Below are positions 44,846 through 57,110 of a stretch of DNA of 64,000 nt, piece by piece. A program made the position numbers and the translations under genes. Below the pieces are notes generated by a model. It ran no database searches. It was not told the origin of the DNA and was given only the letters and a program-made list of their open reading frames with translations. Position 1 is the first letter of the stretch. Every line of letters begins with the position of its first letter. This DNA comes from Pithys albifrons albifrons (lineage: Eukaryota; Chordata; Aves; Passeriformes; Thamnophilidae), in assembly GCF_047495875.1 (NCBI RefSeq), contig NC_092479.1:7338806-7402805 (forward strand), written 5' to 3'.

Positions 44846-47206
44846 AGAAAAGAGTCTGAGCTGCACAAAGTTTCACAATACAAAAGGGTTGCATCACTGG
44901 CTCCCAAGGCAATCTTCCTCTGCAAAAGGGAAATGATCACAGCGCCCTCCAGCTCAGGTGAGCCTTCCAGCACAGCCAGGACTCTCAATCAGCACAGCAA
45001 TTTGTGGCTGGATCTGCAATCATGGACCTTTACCCCACCATCACACATCTGCACTGGGTGTCTGTGCAATCCCAGGTTCAGAGCCTGCTTCCAGCTAGTT
45101 GGGGTGAGGAGCTGGGTTCCCACTCTGGTCTGTGTGGATCACCCTCTAGAAGCCAGACTCCAAAACAAGAGGATGCACTGCACAACAGCCAGTGCCACAC
45201 CTTCTCCCTCCCACCCCCAGCACTCAAACCTGCAAGACACCTGTAGTAGAAGTGGAGGAGTGGAGGAGAGAATTCCCTTCCAGGTCCCCTTCCCTCTAAG
45301 TCACTCCGTGGGCCACATTCCCACATCCTCCTCTGCTCTCTCACCACTCCTACCACCTCCCCCAGGGATGCAGAAGCACAAGGTTTCAGTTCCCTCCTGA
45401 TGCTCTTAACCAAAGGTCTAAGGAGCAAAGCCACATGCCACAGACCCGATTTAGAAAAACACCGATTTTTTTTTTTTCCTTCCCCCCACAGCTGTGTCAT
45501 TAGAGGGAAAAAAAGGGAGGGGGAGGGGATTTAATAACACTTAATTACCATAAACTCTATCGGATCAGCCACAGAGCAGATTTCAGGTGCAAGGAGGGGA
45601 GGGAGAATGGGGGTGGCAAGGGGAGGCTAAGAGGGAGGAGGAGCCCAGGGAAAGGCTGGATTTCCACACTTAAAACTTGGAAGATTTCACATGACTCAGC
45701 CAGCAGTAATTCCAGCTTTGCTGAAGCTTTGCTGTCTGCTTTTGTCATTACCAGGGGTAATGCGGGAGACTGATCTCGCCAAATCTCCTCCAGCCGCCAG
45801 GTGTGAAATGGACTCTGGCAGGGGCACCACGAGGCAGAGCCAAGGCAGCATCTGCTGGGCTCTCCTGCTCTCCCACCAGCCCCTCCTGGTCACCCAGGCC
45901 AAGGGGAGCCCACCTCTCCCACCACTGCAGGATGGCACAGCCACAAGGACATCACGCTCTTGGAGGACACGGGGGGTTGTGCAGCCTGAAGGACGTGGCA
46001 CTGCTGAACCACCATTCCACAGAATTCTGTAAGGCTCGTCCTCTCCAAGCAGTTCCAGACAGAACAGGAGCACCCAGCCTATCCATCCCCTCTCCTCTGC
46101 TACAGCAAACCCATGACAGACAGGCCAAGATTCCCTTTATTCAACCCCAGGCAAAGCTCAAGGAACCTGCTACAAACATCTCACTCCAAACTCAAGGACA
46201 GGTCTTGGTCAGCAGCTTTAGGGTCTTCTCTTGCCAAGGCAGGGACGGTCTGTGCCCACTCCCACCATATTCAGCAGCCTGGGTTGGCACAGTGACGTTT
46301 TTAGCAAGAATGGGGCCAAACCTTGTTTCTTCCCTTGGCACACTTGGACAGCTGCCAAAGCCATCAACACATGGATGTTCCCCCCCAAAGGAGAGGGACA
46401 AACTGACAGAGGCTGGATCTGAATTGCTCAGCTGCAGTCCAGCTCCAGTTCTGGTCTAGTTCATTAACCAAAGATGCAGCAAGATTTTTTGTTTTAAATG
46501 ATCTACAATAGCAAAGAGAAGAGAACGGCAGAAGGAGCAGCGTATGAGCTCATCACCCACCCCAGGGGGTGAGCACAATATTGTTCCCTACGTGTGTTTT
46601 CCAGCACTTCAGCCAGCCCAGTTTCCAATCTTCCCAAACCATGAGGCCTCAACCAGATTTATTTTTCAGCAGTCCAAACAGGAATGAAAACACTCTGCTG
46701 ATTTCTCCCCTTTCGCAATCCCTCGGTTTTATTTCGTGTCTCGAGGTACTGGGGGCAGCACATCTCCAGACACCCTGTTGCTGCAGGAGCCAGGGTTTAT
46801 CTTGGGGAATTGTCTCCTGGGGAAGAGCAGAAAGCCTCCTCTGTGACCTGCCAGCACAGCCCTCACTCCCAGCCTCTGACACGCTCCCATTTCCATATTA
46901 GACGCGAGAACGTTCTGCTCTGTTTGACAGCGGCACGGCCCCGTTTCCACCGAGATAGGGCTCCCTTTTGATCTCTGGTGCGCACACTGCGAGCTCTGGG
47001 GAGGGGGAAGGGAAGGTGGCTGCTCCCAGCTGGAAGGGTTTCCAGCCCTACAGGTGTTTTTTCGCTCAGTTGGAGAGCAGGAGTGATTTCCTTGGCTGCC
47101 TCTGTTCTCCTCGCCTTGTCAGGCGCGGCCACGGCAGCACGAGCTGTGCCATGGGGTCACTCCTGCTCTTCAAAAGGCTGTTCCTGAGACAAGGCAGCTG
47201 AGCCCC

Positions 47207-47275
47207 GAGCAAGAGCTGCTTCCAGGGCAGTGTGATGGAGAGCAAGAGCTGCTTCCAGGGCAGCCTGTGATGGAG
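47207..47275. repeat. 33-bp tandem duplication
   Basis: GAGCAAGAGCTGCTTCCAGG GCAG starts at 47207 and again at 47240, followed by near-identical TGTGATGGAGA. Two copies only, intronic. Confidence 0.85.
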
Positions 47276-48939
47276 AGGAGCAAAGTCATGCCTGGAGCCA
47301 TCACCACCACAAGGGATGCGGGATGTGGAGGAGCAGCACCTGCAGAAGGCACAGGACCACCAGGCTGGAGGAGAAGGAGGACACACTGCAGAGCCAGCTC
47401 CTACTGCAGGACAGTGTGAGGCTGCACAGGCTCCAAAAACTCCAACCAGTCCTTGCTTCCCTTCCCACTCATAAATCACAGACTGCACACTTTGGGTCCC
47501 AGCCAAGCTTGGGGCTGCAGCCCAACCTCACACTCTACTCCACAGCAGCAGTTCCCAAATCCCAGGTAACTGACCATTAGGGTCCAGCCCATTTGAAAAT
47601 GGGTTGTCACACAATAAGGATCCTCCTGTTTCCAGTGAGAGAAATACTGACTGTAGCCCCTCCTTTGGCCCCCTTGTCATACCAGGGGGTGGACAGGTAA
47701 CAAACCCCAAAGCACAGAAGTCTTGGCCCCTCACTATTCCAATGGTTCCAGCATCAGCACAGCCCAGGATTAAATTCCTGCACAGCACTGGGGGAACAGG
47801 GACTCCCCAAGGATCTAATAAAACACAGGTAACATGGGAGATCAGTAAAAAGCACAGCTCCAAATTTCCACTCTGTCTCTTCTCTTTCAAAGGGCAGGGA
47901 AGGATTTCTGAGAAAAGTGGGAGGAGAAAACAAAACTTTGCTTTACTCAGAACTTCCTGGGAACCCCTGTGTCAATGATTTGGTGGAATCCCTGAGTCAC
48001 TGGGAGCTGAGGAGCAGGATTTAGATCCCAAGTGCATCCTGTGAAGCCAAAGGTTCCTTACCTGCCTCTCACACTGCCCTCAGCCCACTCCAGTCACCAA
48101 ACCTGGTGGGAAGGTCAGAGGAAAGAAATGGACTGAGATCATTTGACCCTGTTGCTCCCATGGCAAAAACATCCATTTGTTCCAGTTCAGCCACTTTATC
48201 AGGATGAATCCAAATGCAATAGTTTGGTTTCAGATGGCTTGACTGAAGTTTAGCCCATTCTCAGCCAGGCCACACAGGTTGCTGTTTACCTGCATTCAGT
48301 TCCTAAGCATGAGCTGTCTTGGAATTACAAAGGATACAAACTCAGCAGAAACAGCAAAGTGTCAAGTGTGTTACAGGAGTCTCATGTCTGATATAACAAG
48401 GATGTTTCAGAATCTATAGAAGCATCCTGCTGGAATTTACCTGCACACCTACTGGAAACATTGCAAGGATAACAGGAAGAGGGCAGATGAAAACAAAACA
48501 AGGAAAACAGATAAAGAGTAGCAGTAGGAAGAGTTCCCAGTAAAATCTAAGGCACTTCTACTGGTATAAAAGAGTTAACAGGCAGGAGAGGGTTACATGA
48601 AAGAGAAGATTTAGTATGTTCTCAGGTAGTGTTGGCAATATTCTATTAAGTCATACCAGCATCCAACATCCTCTCAGAGTATGCTGCCTTCACATCATAA
48701 TTTGGGGACAAGGAGTCAAGGAGAAACAATATACAGAACATTTCTGTGTAATCAGGATGCAGTACAGGTCCCTAAAATAAATCTTTATAAAGCATAATAT
48801 CAAGTATGTAGTTTAAAAAGGCTTCAGGACAAACTGCAGCAAAAAGTCCCCTCTGAGATTCCCTGGATGGTTTATTGAGAATATACACCCTGAAGAGTCT
48901 CAGCTGGACTCCAAACCCCTGGATCAGGATCTGCTTTTA

Positions 48940-49480
48940 TTTTTTTAAGTGGCCAACAGTGCAGGTTAAGCACAGTGATCGAGATGGGTAATACTGACAG
49001 CTAATTAGTTTGAACTTAACAACAAAGCCTTTAAGTAAACGGCCTGCAAAACCTCATTTACTCAACCTGGAGACAAACTCATTAACTGCAGGCTCCATTA
49101 CCCATTCCACTTTGCCAGTCGTAAAGAAAGTTTAAAAATCACATTTACGGGAAAGAACCGTAAGACAAACCAAGAGATTAAAAATAAAAATAAATCCCCT
49201 AAGTAGAGAAACCTTCTGCAGATTCCATCTCTATAGGAACAGTGCCATAAATGCATGAGAGAGAACTAGGCAGCCCTTTTCTCTCTGACAGGCTTCTTTT
49301 TTCCCTTTAAAGGAACAGATGCCAGCACGATAAGCCTGTGTGTATCTCTTTATATTAAACATGTAATCAAGACATTCTGCCTGAAAAGTGGAAACACCCC
49401 TAAAATCCACCTCAGGGGCTGCAGCTTGCTTTTTTTAATCATAAAGCAATTATTCTAATTAAGAGGCAGCCCCTTCCCCG
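48940..49480. promoter_or_regulatory. Candidate conserved non-coding element near exon at 49684
   Basis: AT-rich, low-repeat block: GATGGGTAATACTGACAGC, TAATTAGTTTGAACTTAAC, CTTTAAGTAAACGGCC, ACTCATTAACTGCAGG, TTACCCATTCC, GCCAGTCGTAAAGAAAG, TTTACGGGAAAGAACCGTAA and AAGCAATTATTCTAATTAAG. The density of ATTA cores and rare motifs such as CGTAA is enhancer-like. There is no coding potential: no exon with splice sites fits between this block and 49684. Confidence 0.4.
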
Positions 49481-49585
49481 CACCACAAACCTCCCCCCGA
49501 GGAGATGAAGAAAGCACAGAGCCCTGGTCGCCTCCTTCATGCACCCTCAGTGCCAGACACAGCTCCCACCACAGCCTCCTGCAAC

Positions 49586-49607
49586 CCTCCCTCCCTCCCT
49601 CCCTCCT
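49586..49607. repeat. CCCT tetranucleotide tract
   Basis: Five to six CCCT/CTCC units (CCTCCCTCCCTCCCTCC), about 80 bp downstream of the SAMD11 exon. On the minus strand this is GGGA repeated, a possible G-quadruplex former. Confidence 0.85.
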
Positions 49608-49683
49608 TAATTTCAATTAAGTTCCACTCTTAAGAAAGGAGAAGAAAGGGGAAGGGGATGGGGGAGGGAGAAGCAGCACTTAC

Positions 49684-49776
49684 CCTTTGGGGACTCACTT
49701 CTGGCTTTCTTGCTTTCTAAAGGACACTCACTGCTGCTGTTGGGAGAACATACTCTTCTCTTGCCTAAAATTTCAT
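49684..49776 (-). CDS. SAMD11: SAMD11 coding exon (KARSESP region)
   Basis: A 93-nt exon with acceptor CTCTTCTAG and donor AAGG/GTAAGT, phase 1 at both ends. It encodes DEILGKRRVCSPNSSSEC, then ESKKARSESPK. Human SAMD11 has a matching D.LGKR...S.KRARSESPQ stretch. The basic clusters GKRR and KKAR suggest a nuclear localisation signal (inference). This is the most upstream SAMD11 exon in the window; its 5' neighbour is not present between here and 64000. Confidence 0.88.
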
Positions 49777-50204
49777 CTAGAAGAGAGATGAGAAACCTGA
49801 GTATCAGAGAAGGTTGTACTTTCCTCTTTGCAGAAGCGACCAGAGAGACTTTGGTATTTTGCTTCTCTCTCTCACACACACACATGTATTATAAGCAGAG
49901 GGAAAAAAATGAAAGTAAGAAAAACCATCATCTTGAGAGCCTTGATCTGCTTTCCTAATCACGCAGCCCAAAAGCACATAATGACTATTCACACACTGAT
50001 CAATGCAACGTTTTAAAGCTATAAATTCTGAATCCAGTTGATTTCCTTACTGAGTTTCATCATTTGTTCTGGTGCCTTTTGTCCCCCCGATGTTTCCACT
50101 CCTTTCATGCCCTGATGCAAAGCAACTGGGGGAGAGGAAGGGGAGGAAAAAAACAACACAAAAAAAAAAAGCACAACAGATCTCTGAATCTTCCTACCAC
50201 AGTA

Positions 50205-50233
50205 TCTCTCTCTCTCTCTCCTCTCTCTCTCTC
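50205..50233. repeat. CT dinucleotide microsatellite
   Basis: About 14 CT units with one CC interruption, followed by pyrimidine-rich TCTCCCCCTCCCTCC. Intronic. Confidence 0.92.
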
Positions 50234-52906
50234 AGTCTCTCCCCCTCCCTCCCCCCCTCCTCCTTCAAAACCTCAAGGTCCTTAGTAATCTTCCCCCTCT
50301 GGATTGTACGGAAACACTCAAGCCTTTTGCATTACTGCAGCCCTACAATCCAACAGCAAATATCTAATATACAATTACAGCATCCCCGAACAGATTTAAA
50401 ATCAATATCCTCCCATAATAACGCTGGGGAAACTGAAAGCATGATGGTGCATATGGGCAGGAAGGAAGAGCCTGTTTGTCACTGCAAGCATCAAATTCTC
50501 ATCTATCAAGGGCTTGTTAAAGATGCAGCATCTCAAAAGAAACAAATATCTCACAAACAAGCACCATATTCGAGTGAGAATAGGTTGTATCTGCCTGGGA
50601 GTCCACACACATGCAAAGCTGCTGCAATCTGCCCAAAATGTGTGGGTTAAGGAAGGTTACAAACCCCCTCGGTCCTATTTATAACAACAACAACATTATT
50701 TCTGTTCCAGGGGACATTTCCAGCCAAGCAACTGTCCCTGGCACTCAGAATCACTCCCCATCACTCGGAATTCAGCAGAGCAGCCCAGGTTCCTGCCTTG
50801 GCACTGCATTTATCAAGAGATCCAGAGCACAGGTCTGTGGCTGCCACAGCTGAGTGCAGGGAGCAGCCACTCACTGTGCCCAGGGCAGTCCTGCCAGCCC
50901 TCCTCTATCCAAGGAGCAATCCAGGAGCTCTGCAAAGTTCCAAGTGGCATTTCAAGCTTTTAAAGAGCAAAAGCTGCCTCCAATCCCATCTTGCCATGAC
51001 CCCTGTCACCCAGCCCATTAACAAAACTGGCATTTGGAGACGACTGCAGAGGCTTGAGAGCATCCAGGACCAAAAGCAAAGGAAACACAACAGAACAGTG
51101 GCAACTGGAAAGCAGATGGGCAAGGCCAGAGTCAGGCAGTGACGGCACTGAAGTTCTCTCAGCACTTCACAACCCAGGTGTTGAGTCAGCCTTTCCATAC
51201 CACTTCAATTTTATCAATCCTCCTACCTCAGTTTCCCCTTTACCCAACTGCAAAGCCACAGACAGCCTCAGCCTGCCAAGCCAGCACCAGAGGTAGGAAG
51301 TACCTGGCCACAGAGCACAAACAGGGTCACCAGCTCCCTCCCCAGGAAACACTTCATTCTTCATTCTGACTTTCCTGGAAACATTAGTCTGATGCTGCAA
51401 GCCCTCAGTGCTGGAGGCCAAGCTCATATATCCTCCTCAGAAGTGTTCTCATCCAGGATTTGTGGCTTTGGAACAACAAAAGTCCTGCAGCTCTGCTCGC
51501 CCCTCCCAGCCCTGGGCAGAAGGCAGCAAAGCCCAACAAGGGCTTAAGGCAGGAAGAGACTCCATGGAAAAGAACTGGTGACAGAAGCACCGGTTCCATG
51601 TGACAGCAGTTGGAATGTGAGCAGTGAAGATTCCCTGGTTTCACAGCTCTGCCAAGACACCTCATTACCCCCCTAGCACTGCTTCTCTCCCGCTGTTCCA
51701 CTCCCACCCCCGGGCCCATCTGCCAGCAGACGCTCGCTCCGGCTCGCGCCGTGCCCTGCTATTCCCACCATTCCCACACACGTCAGCAGGACAGCCTGCA
51801 AGCCCCATCTCCCTCCCAGCCAGCTGCACTGGTGCAGGGGAAGACCAAGATCATGCAGGAGCTCTGAAATAGCACCAACTGCCTCGGACCTGTGCCCTCC
51901 CCAGCCTGCAGAACCCCCACCTCTGGGCACACAGGCAGGTGTGACATCCTGCCAGCAGCAGGTTCCAGGTGTCCTGCCCCTTGCTTGGTCCTCCAAAGAG
52001 ATGCCACGTTAGTGTTTTAATCCCCAGGATGATCCTTCCAGCATCTCAGGTTCACCAAAGCACCAAACCCCACACATCAAGTCTGTATCTGGGCTGCCCC
52101 CCAGCAGTTTTTCTGGCACTCAGTTACATCACAGCATGAAACACATTTCTCTTTTTTCTTTTTCATTTTAGGCTAAACCCTGCACTGTGGCAGAGATGCC
52201 TCTGGCCCCAGAAGCGTGGGTACTAAATCACTGAGATACACAGTAAGCAAGGAAAGGAGAATAATTCTCATCAGTAACCATTATGGAGGCAGAAGATCCA
52301 GGAACCCACCCCAAATTTACCAAGTCAGTAGAAGAACACAAGAACAACAATCTGAGTTCCAGCCCAGTGCTGTAATAAGTCATACCCCATCTTTGCTTTC
52401 TTAGCTGCAAAGCAGGGAAGAGGCAGGTCCCAGTTTCACTAATTATTTAGTTAACCCCCAGTTTCCAGGGTACAACCTCACCAGAGCCGTGTCTGTTACA
52501 GCATCAATCCCTTCCTCTTTACAGCTCAACCCACGTGCACAGCTTTGCCACACCACTGACACCTGCCAAACACGTGCCCTTTTACAGGACCCTACACTCG
52601 AAATTCATCCTTTATCTCCACATGCCACTCATCTAACCCTTCCCTGCGCTCACACAAAGAACCAGGACATTGGGATGGAGCAGCCACAGTCCATCTCCCC
52701 CTGACTTTGCAGCAGCAGCAGCACCAAATCTGTTTTGCAAATGAGCTGGCAATGCAGCTTCTGGATGTCTCACCACCCTCACAGAGACAGGTTGTGCATT
52801 TAGTAGGTTGCTACTCATCGACCACAAAGCCCCAGGACAGCTGTTTGCTCAGCCCAGGCACCTGCAAAAGGCAGCACTTCACCTTAAAGGATGGGGAGGG
52901 ATGACT

Positions 52907-52928
52907 GGGGGGGGGGGGGGAGGGGGGG
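52907..52928. repeat. Poly-G run (G14-A-G7)
   Basis: Fourteen Gs, one A, then seven Gs. Such runs are prone to G-quadruplex formation and to sequencing or assembly length errors, so the exact count should not be trusted. Confidence 0.9.
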
Positions 52929-55900
52929 CTGTGGTTGTTTTATTCCCCAAATTCCTGGTTTTGCCTCCTCTCTTCTGCCTCCTACAAAGCATTTTGGTTG
53001 AAAGGAAGCCAAATCAGGGCAGTTTTTAATATTAAAGCTGAAAATGAAAGACATTATCAGTAGAACTGTGATGTTATGAAGCAGGGCCAGGCAATAACAC
53101 AAGGAAGGGAGGCTGGGGGAAGCCCCAGGCATACTGATCACTCCCTGCCACCACTGCAACACAGCCCTGACCACAAAACCCCCCAACCCAGGGCTCACAC
53201 ACAGGTCCCCAGATCCCACATTACCTCCAAGGCTCCTGCTGGCCTGGCAAGGCAGTACAGAAAGTGATCCAGAGGGAGGTTTTTGGGAAAACAGTCAAAT
53301 ACTTTCCCCAGAGATCTAGAAATCAAAGTGGAGTTTCCCCTCTCTTTTAGCACTCACCTGCTGCACTCCTACAGTGAAACATGAACAGAGACAGGCCTGG
53401 GAAGCAGTTGAGCAGGAGGAGAACAGCACTTCTGTCCCCATACACAGGGATCACCCAATGGCTTGGCACCATGAGCTTTTTTGGAAGCCACGTTATGTGG
53501 GGTTTATTTTGTCTTCTGCACTGCCTCTAATCCTCAGCCTCCCAGCACTCAGCAGAGCTGGGTGGCTTAAGAGTCATCTTCACCAACACATCTAAGAATC
53601 CCAAGCCTACTTATCAGCTTTGAAGAGAGGACTTGGGAGCCTAAGTCTGGGAAGATTAGAAAATGTATCTCCAGGTTTCCCCAAAGACAGGGGGTCTTCA
53701 TCTCCACTCTTTACATGGGAACCTGCAGCAGAGGAGATGCACTAAGGGCACACATGGTGAGAACAGTGACTGAGCACAGGGGTTCAACAGGAGAAGGGAA
53801 ATGAATGAGGTGGCCACAAAAAATTTTGCCCCTCCAATGATGCTAAACTGGGGGGCTACAGAGAGTCCCAATTATAACTGAGGGACTGCACCAATTTTTC
53901 TTCACTGTGTTCATGCTCCAGCACAATGGGAAGAGATCAAGACCTATCTCACGCTCCTTATCCACAGCACTGGGTTTGCTCTGAAAGCTTCTTGGACCCA
54001 GAAGTCCTGAATAAACACAGAATTGAGCCAACTTAAATGTGAAATCACCCAGGCTCAGATAACCAACATTTAACAAGACCAGAGTCCTTTTTCCACCTCC
54101 TTTCACATTATTTTAAGAGGAACAACACATCCTCCCTTCCTCTTAACTCCCCCATCAAAATTAAACCCCAAAGATGGCAATCCCCACTGACCAGCCTGAA
54201 ATGTCCTGGCAGCATCTCCATGTATTCAGTTCTCCCCTTCCCATTGGCACAAACAGGCTCCCACCAGAGGAGCTGCTCTGCTCACACAACTCCAGAGCTG
54301 CTCAGCCTGTCCCTGTGCCGACTGTGACAGGTTTGTGGGGACCCTGGAGACTCACTTCCACAGCCATGGGCTTGCCTTTGTAAGGAGCTGCCCCAGCTTG
54401 CAGGGTCTCAGCAGGCCCAGAGCTGCTCCCAACAAAGGCAGTCCCTGCTCACGGAGTGTGGAATCGGCACCGGCCCTTGCCAGCGGGAATCGATGGAACA
54501 AAGGCAGAGTGAAGCACAAGGTCATGGGAATAACGGGCCATAATTTAACTGAGGGCAACAAGAATGGGAAAAAAAATATTGGGGAAGCTGGGGGAAGGGA
54601 AGCAGTGAGTGGGCTTCTGGGATTTGGGAATCCTAGAACAATACAAGTGGCATGCCAGCTCATGGGGCAGGGACAGCTCTAGCATGGAAGGAGGGAATAG
54701 CGCTGGATGTCTGCAAAGGGCACGTCAAACCAGCTGCAGAATAAAGGCATCCTCCTCCTCCCAGCTTAATGGGTTTAGGGACATGGCAGGCAGCAGGCTT
54801 CAAGCCTTAGTTACTGCACTGGGTTATCTCGTTGCTCCTTTATGTCTCCACATCTTTATCTATTTGCTGGATGTCATTGAGATTTAGATTGCAAGTGCTC
54901 CAGCACAGGAGGATCCTTCTGCTGGCTGCTGTGGCAGCTTGCAGCACAAACAGCAGGGCAAGGGGGGCCCTCCTGGCTCAGGACTGTCCTTAGCCCAGAC
55001 CAGGGTGCCTGCAAACATTCCTTAAGCATCACACTTCAAGTTCCCTGTCACAAGAGCACCTTGGAAACAGGAAGAAAAACAGGAAGCAAAGGAGGGGGAG
55101 GAATGGGACACACGAATGGGCTCTTAATACAAAGCAAGGAGGATGCAATATTGAGTAATTGAAGGTTTTCCTCTTTCCTGCTCACTTTGAGAGAACTTTG
55201 GCAGACTGGTTGTGCAGTCGCTCCTTTCAGCAGCAGAGAAGGACTCCAAGAGGCAGAAGTGAGTGAGCATCTCTTGCTGATCTCAATGCATTACCCAGGG
55301 ACACTCCAAAGGTGTCATTAACCCCTTCCTAAATACAAGTTGACCACAGCACACACGAAAGAGGGAGCTGAGTGGAAGAATTCCCAATGTCTAACACACC
55401 AACCATCCTCTCCTTGGCATGGGAAGCAGCCTGCATCCCCTTCCTCAGCTCTAACCACTGCCAAGGCCATCTGCCTTTCCTCCTACCATCCACACTATCC
55501 TGCTCCTTCCCACCTCCTCATGCTCACTCCATTTGCCTTGCTGGAGCAAAGCACCTGAAAAGACTGTCCAATATTTCAGTCCCCAAAGAGTGAGGAAGGT
55601 ACAGGTGATGCTGGAGTCATCCTCCTGCCTGTCTGTAATGAGGCTGTTTATTAGAGAAGGTGCACCAACATCCCCCTGTCTCCCAGGTTCTTACAAAATT
55701 CATTTTTACAGCCTGCACCAAGCCTCAGAAAGGTGGTAAATATTCATAGTATGAAAAACGCTCATGGAAAGGATATACTGCACTTAAGAGAGAAATCTGA
55801 ATTAATTTTATATGCTGCAGAGAGGCTTTTTAGCAGTCACAAACTTGTGAATCCCCACTTTCTTCCAGAAAAGATTTAAAGAATGAGGATGGGAGTGTGG

Positions 55901-56035
55901 GCTGGAAGTCCAGGCCTTTTGGAGACTGATTTTCTTGCTGTAGAAAGGAGCATCTTCTTGTAGATGAGACATGAGAAGGGGAAAGCTTGATAAATCAGAA
56001 GACCTAAGCACAGTTCCAGTAAGGATCAGGTTGCC

Positions 56036-56203
56036 CCAAGACCTTGAGAACTTCCTATCCCTGAAAGTGTTCAAGGCCAGGCTGGACAGAGGTTGGAGCA
56101 ACCTGGTCTAGTGGAATGTGTCCTACCTGTGGCAGGGGGTAGAGTGAGATGATCTTTCAGATCCCTTCCAACCCAACCCATTCTGTGATTCTACGACCAC
56201 AAA
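56036..56203 (+). mobile_element. CR1 LINE 3'-end fragment
   Basis: Sense CR1 3' end: AAGACCTTGAGAACTTCCTA, TCCCTGAAAGTGTTCAAGGC, CAGGCTGGACAGAGGTTGGA, GCAACCTGGTCTAGTGGAAT, CAGATCCCTTCCAACCCAAC and the end CATTCTGTGATTCTACGA. Antisense to SAMD11. Confidence 0.93.
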
Positions 56204-56559
56204 CCTCTTGGGCAAAGATTGTTGGGGCTCAGTTTACATGTCTGTGATAAAGAGCCATGAAAACTGGCACCATTCCTCTGACACAGATACCTCCCTGAGT
56301 CCTGGGGAATGCCACCCATCACCCAACCACGCCACATGGCAGGGACAGCATTCCCATTTCCCCACAGGCTCCTGGATGTTCCACCTGCACGTGGCCTGTG
56401 CCAGAAGCCTGGTATTCCCTCCAAGCCCCAGCCCAGCTATTCCACCTCCCTGGCTGCTCCTTCCACAAGCCTCCCAGCATTTCTTCAGAGCAGCCAAGGC
56501 TGAGGACAGTGATTTCCAACAGAGCTGCTGGTGGTGCTGTACACCCCCTTAGCACCATT

Positions 56560-56840
56560 TAAATGTCCAATTGCACTCATTCAGCCCCTGAAAAAAACAG
56601 CTCCTCCAGCCCGTGACAGCTTTGACAGCCAGACTCCTTAATTCCTTTTTCTTATTCCCTTAATCTGTCATCTTTATCAGGCTGGGGAAGTGCCAGGCAG
56701 CAAGCAGGAGCCCCGGCCCCGATCAATCTCCACATTACAGCTGACAGAATGGTGCTAATAACTTATTGATCTAATGTTTGCCAAGCCCCAGTGGGGCTGA
56801 AAGGCTGCCATTGATTGGCTTGAGGGAAGGAGCCTCTCAG
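56560..56840. promoter_or_regulatory. Candidate conserved non-coding element
   Basis: Includes CAATTGCACTCATTCAGCC, CGTGACAGCTTTGACAGCC (TGACAG twice, a MEIS/TGIF-type core), CTTAATTCC, CCCTTAATCTGTCATC, GATCAATCTCCACATTAC, GCTGACAGAATGGTGCTAAT, AACTTATTGATCTAATG and CCATTGATTGGCTTGAG. No repeat signature. Motif clustering only. Confidence 0.42.
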
Positions 56841-56884
56841 CTGAGAGCAGAGCGGAAAGCCTTCAAATTGTCTTCTTCCCGAGG

Positions 56885-57110
56885 AGCTGGAGATGGAGGG
56901 AGGGTGGGGAAGGGAGAGCAGGGACCAGGACAAGGGAAATAAAAGAGGAAGAGAAATGGAAAGGAAGAAGGATGTGTCTGTGAGATGGAGATTAGGAATG
57001 GAAAAGGAAGTGGGGGGGAAAGGGTGTGAGATCCAAAGAAATATGAGGAGGAGGGAAAAGAGCAGGAAAAGGGGAGAAGGGCAAGGGGAAAAAAAGGAAC
57101 TGGCAACAAA
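56885..57110. repeat. Long purine-rich tract
   Basis: About 225 nt of mostly A and G on the plus strand (GGAGATGGAGGGAGGGTGGG, GAGGAAGAGAAATGGAAAGG, GGAGGAGGGAAAAGAGCAGG). Low complexity; gives chance open frames rich in Glu, Lys and Arg. Confidence 0.75.

Larger units (their letters stand above)
43258..49683 (-). other. SAMD11 intron (6.4 kb)
   Basis: Contains an AAT/AAC-rich microsatellite-like tract (44770-44845), a 33-bp duplication (47207-47275) and an enhancer-like AT-rich block (48940-49480) just downstream of the exon at 49684. No gene on either strand. Confidence 0.75.

Noticed and set aside
45803..46459. 218-aa plus-strand open frame
   Set aside because: Intronic, compositionally random, no domain or splice support.
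50064..50650. Plus-strand frames over the CT repeat
   Set aside because: Ser/Leu/Pro runs come from the CT microsatellite; not a gene.
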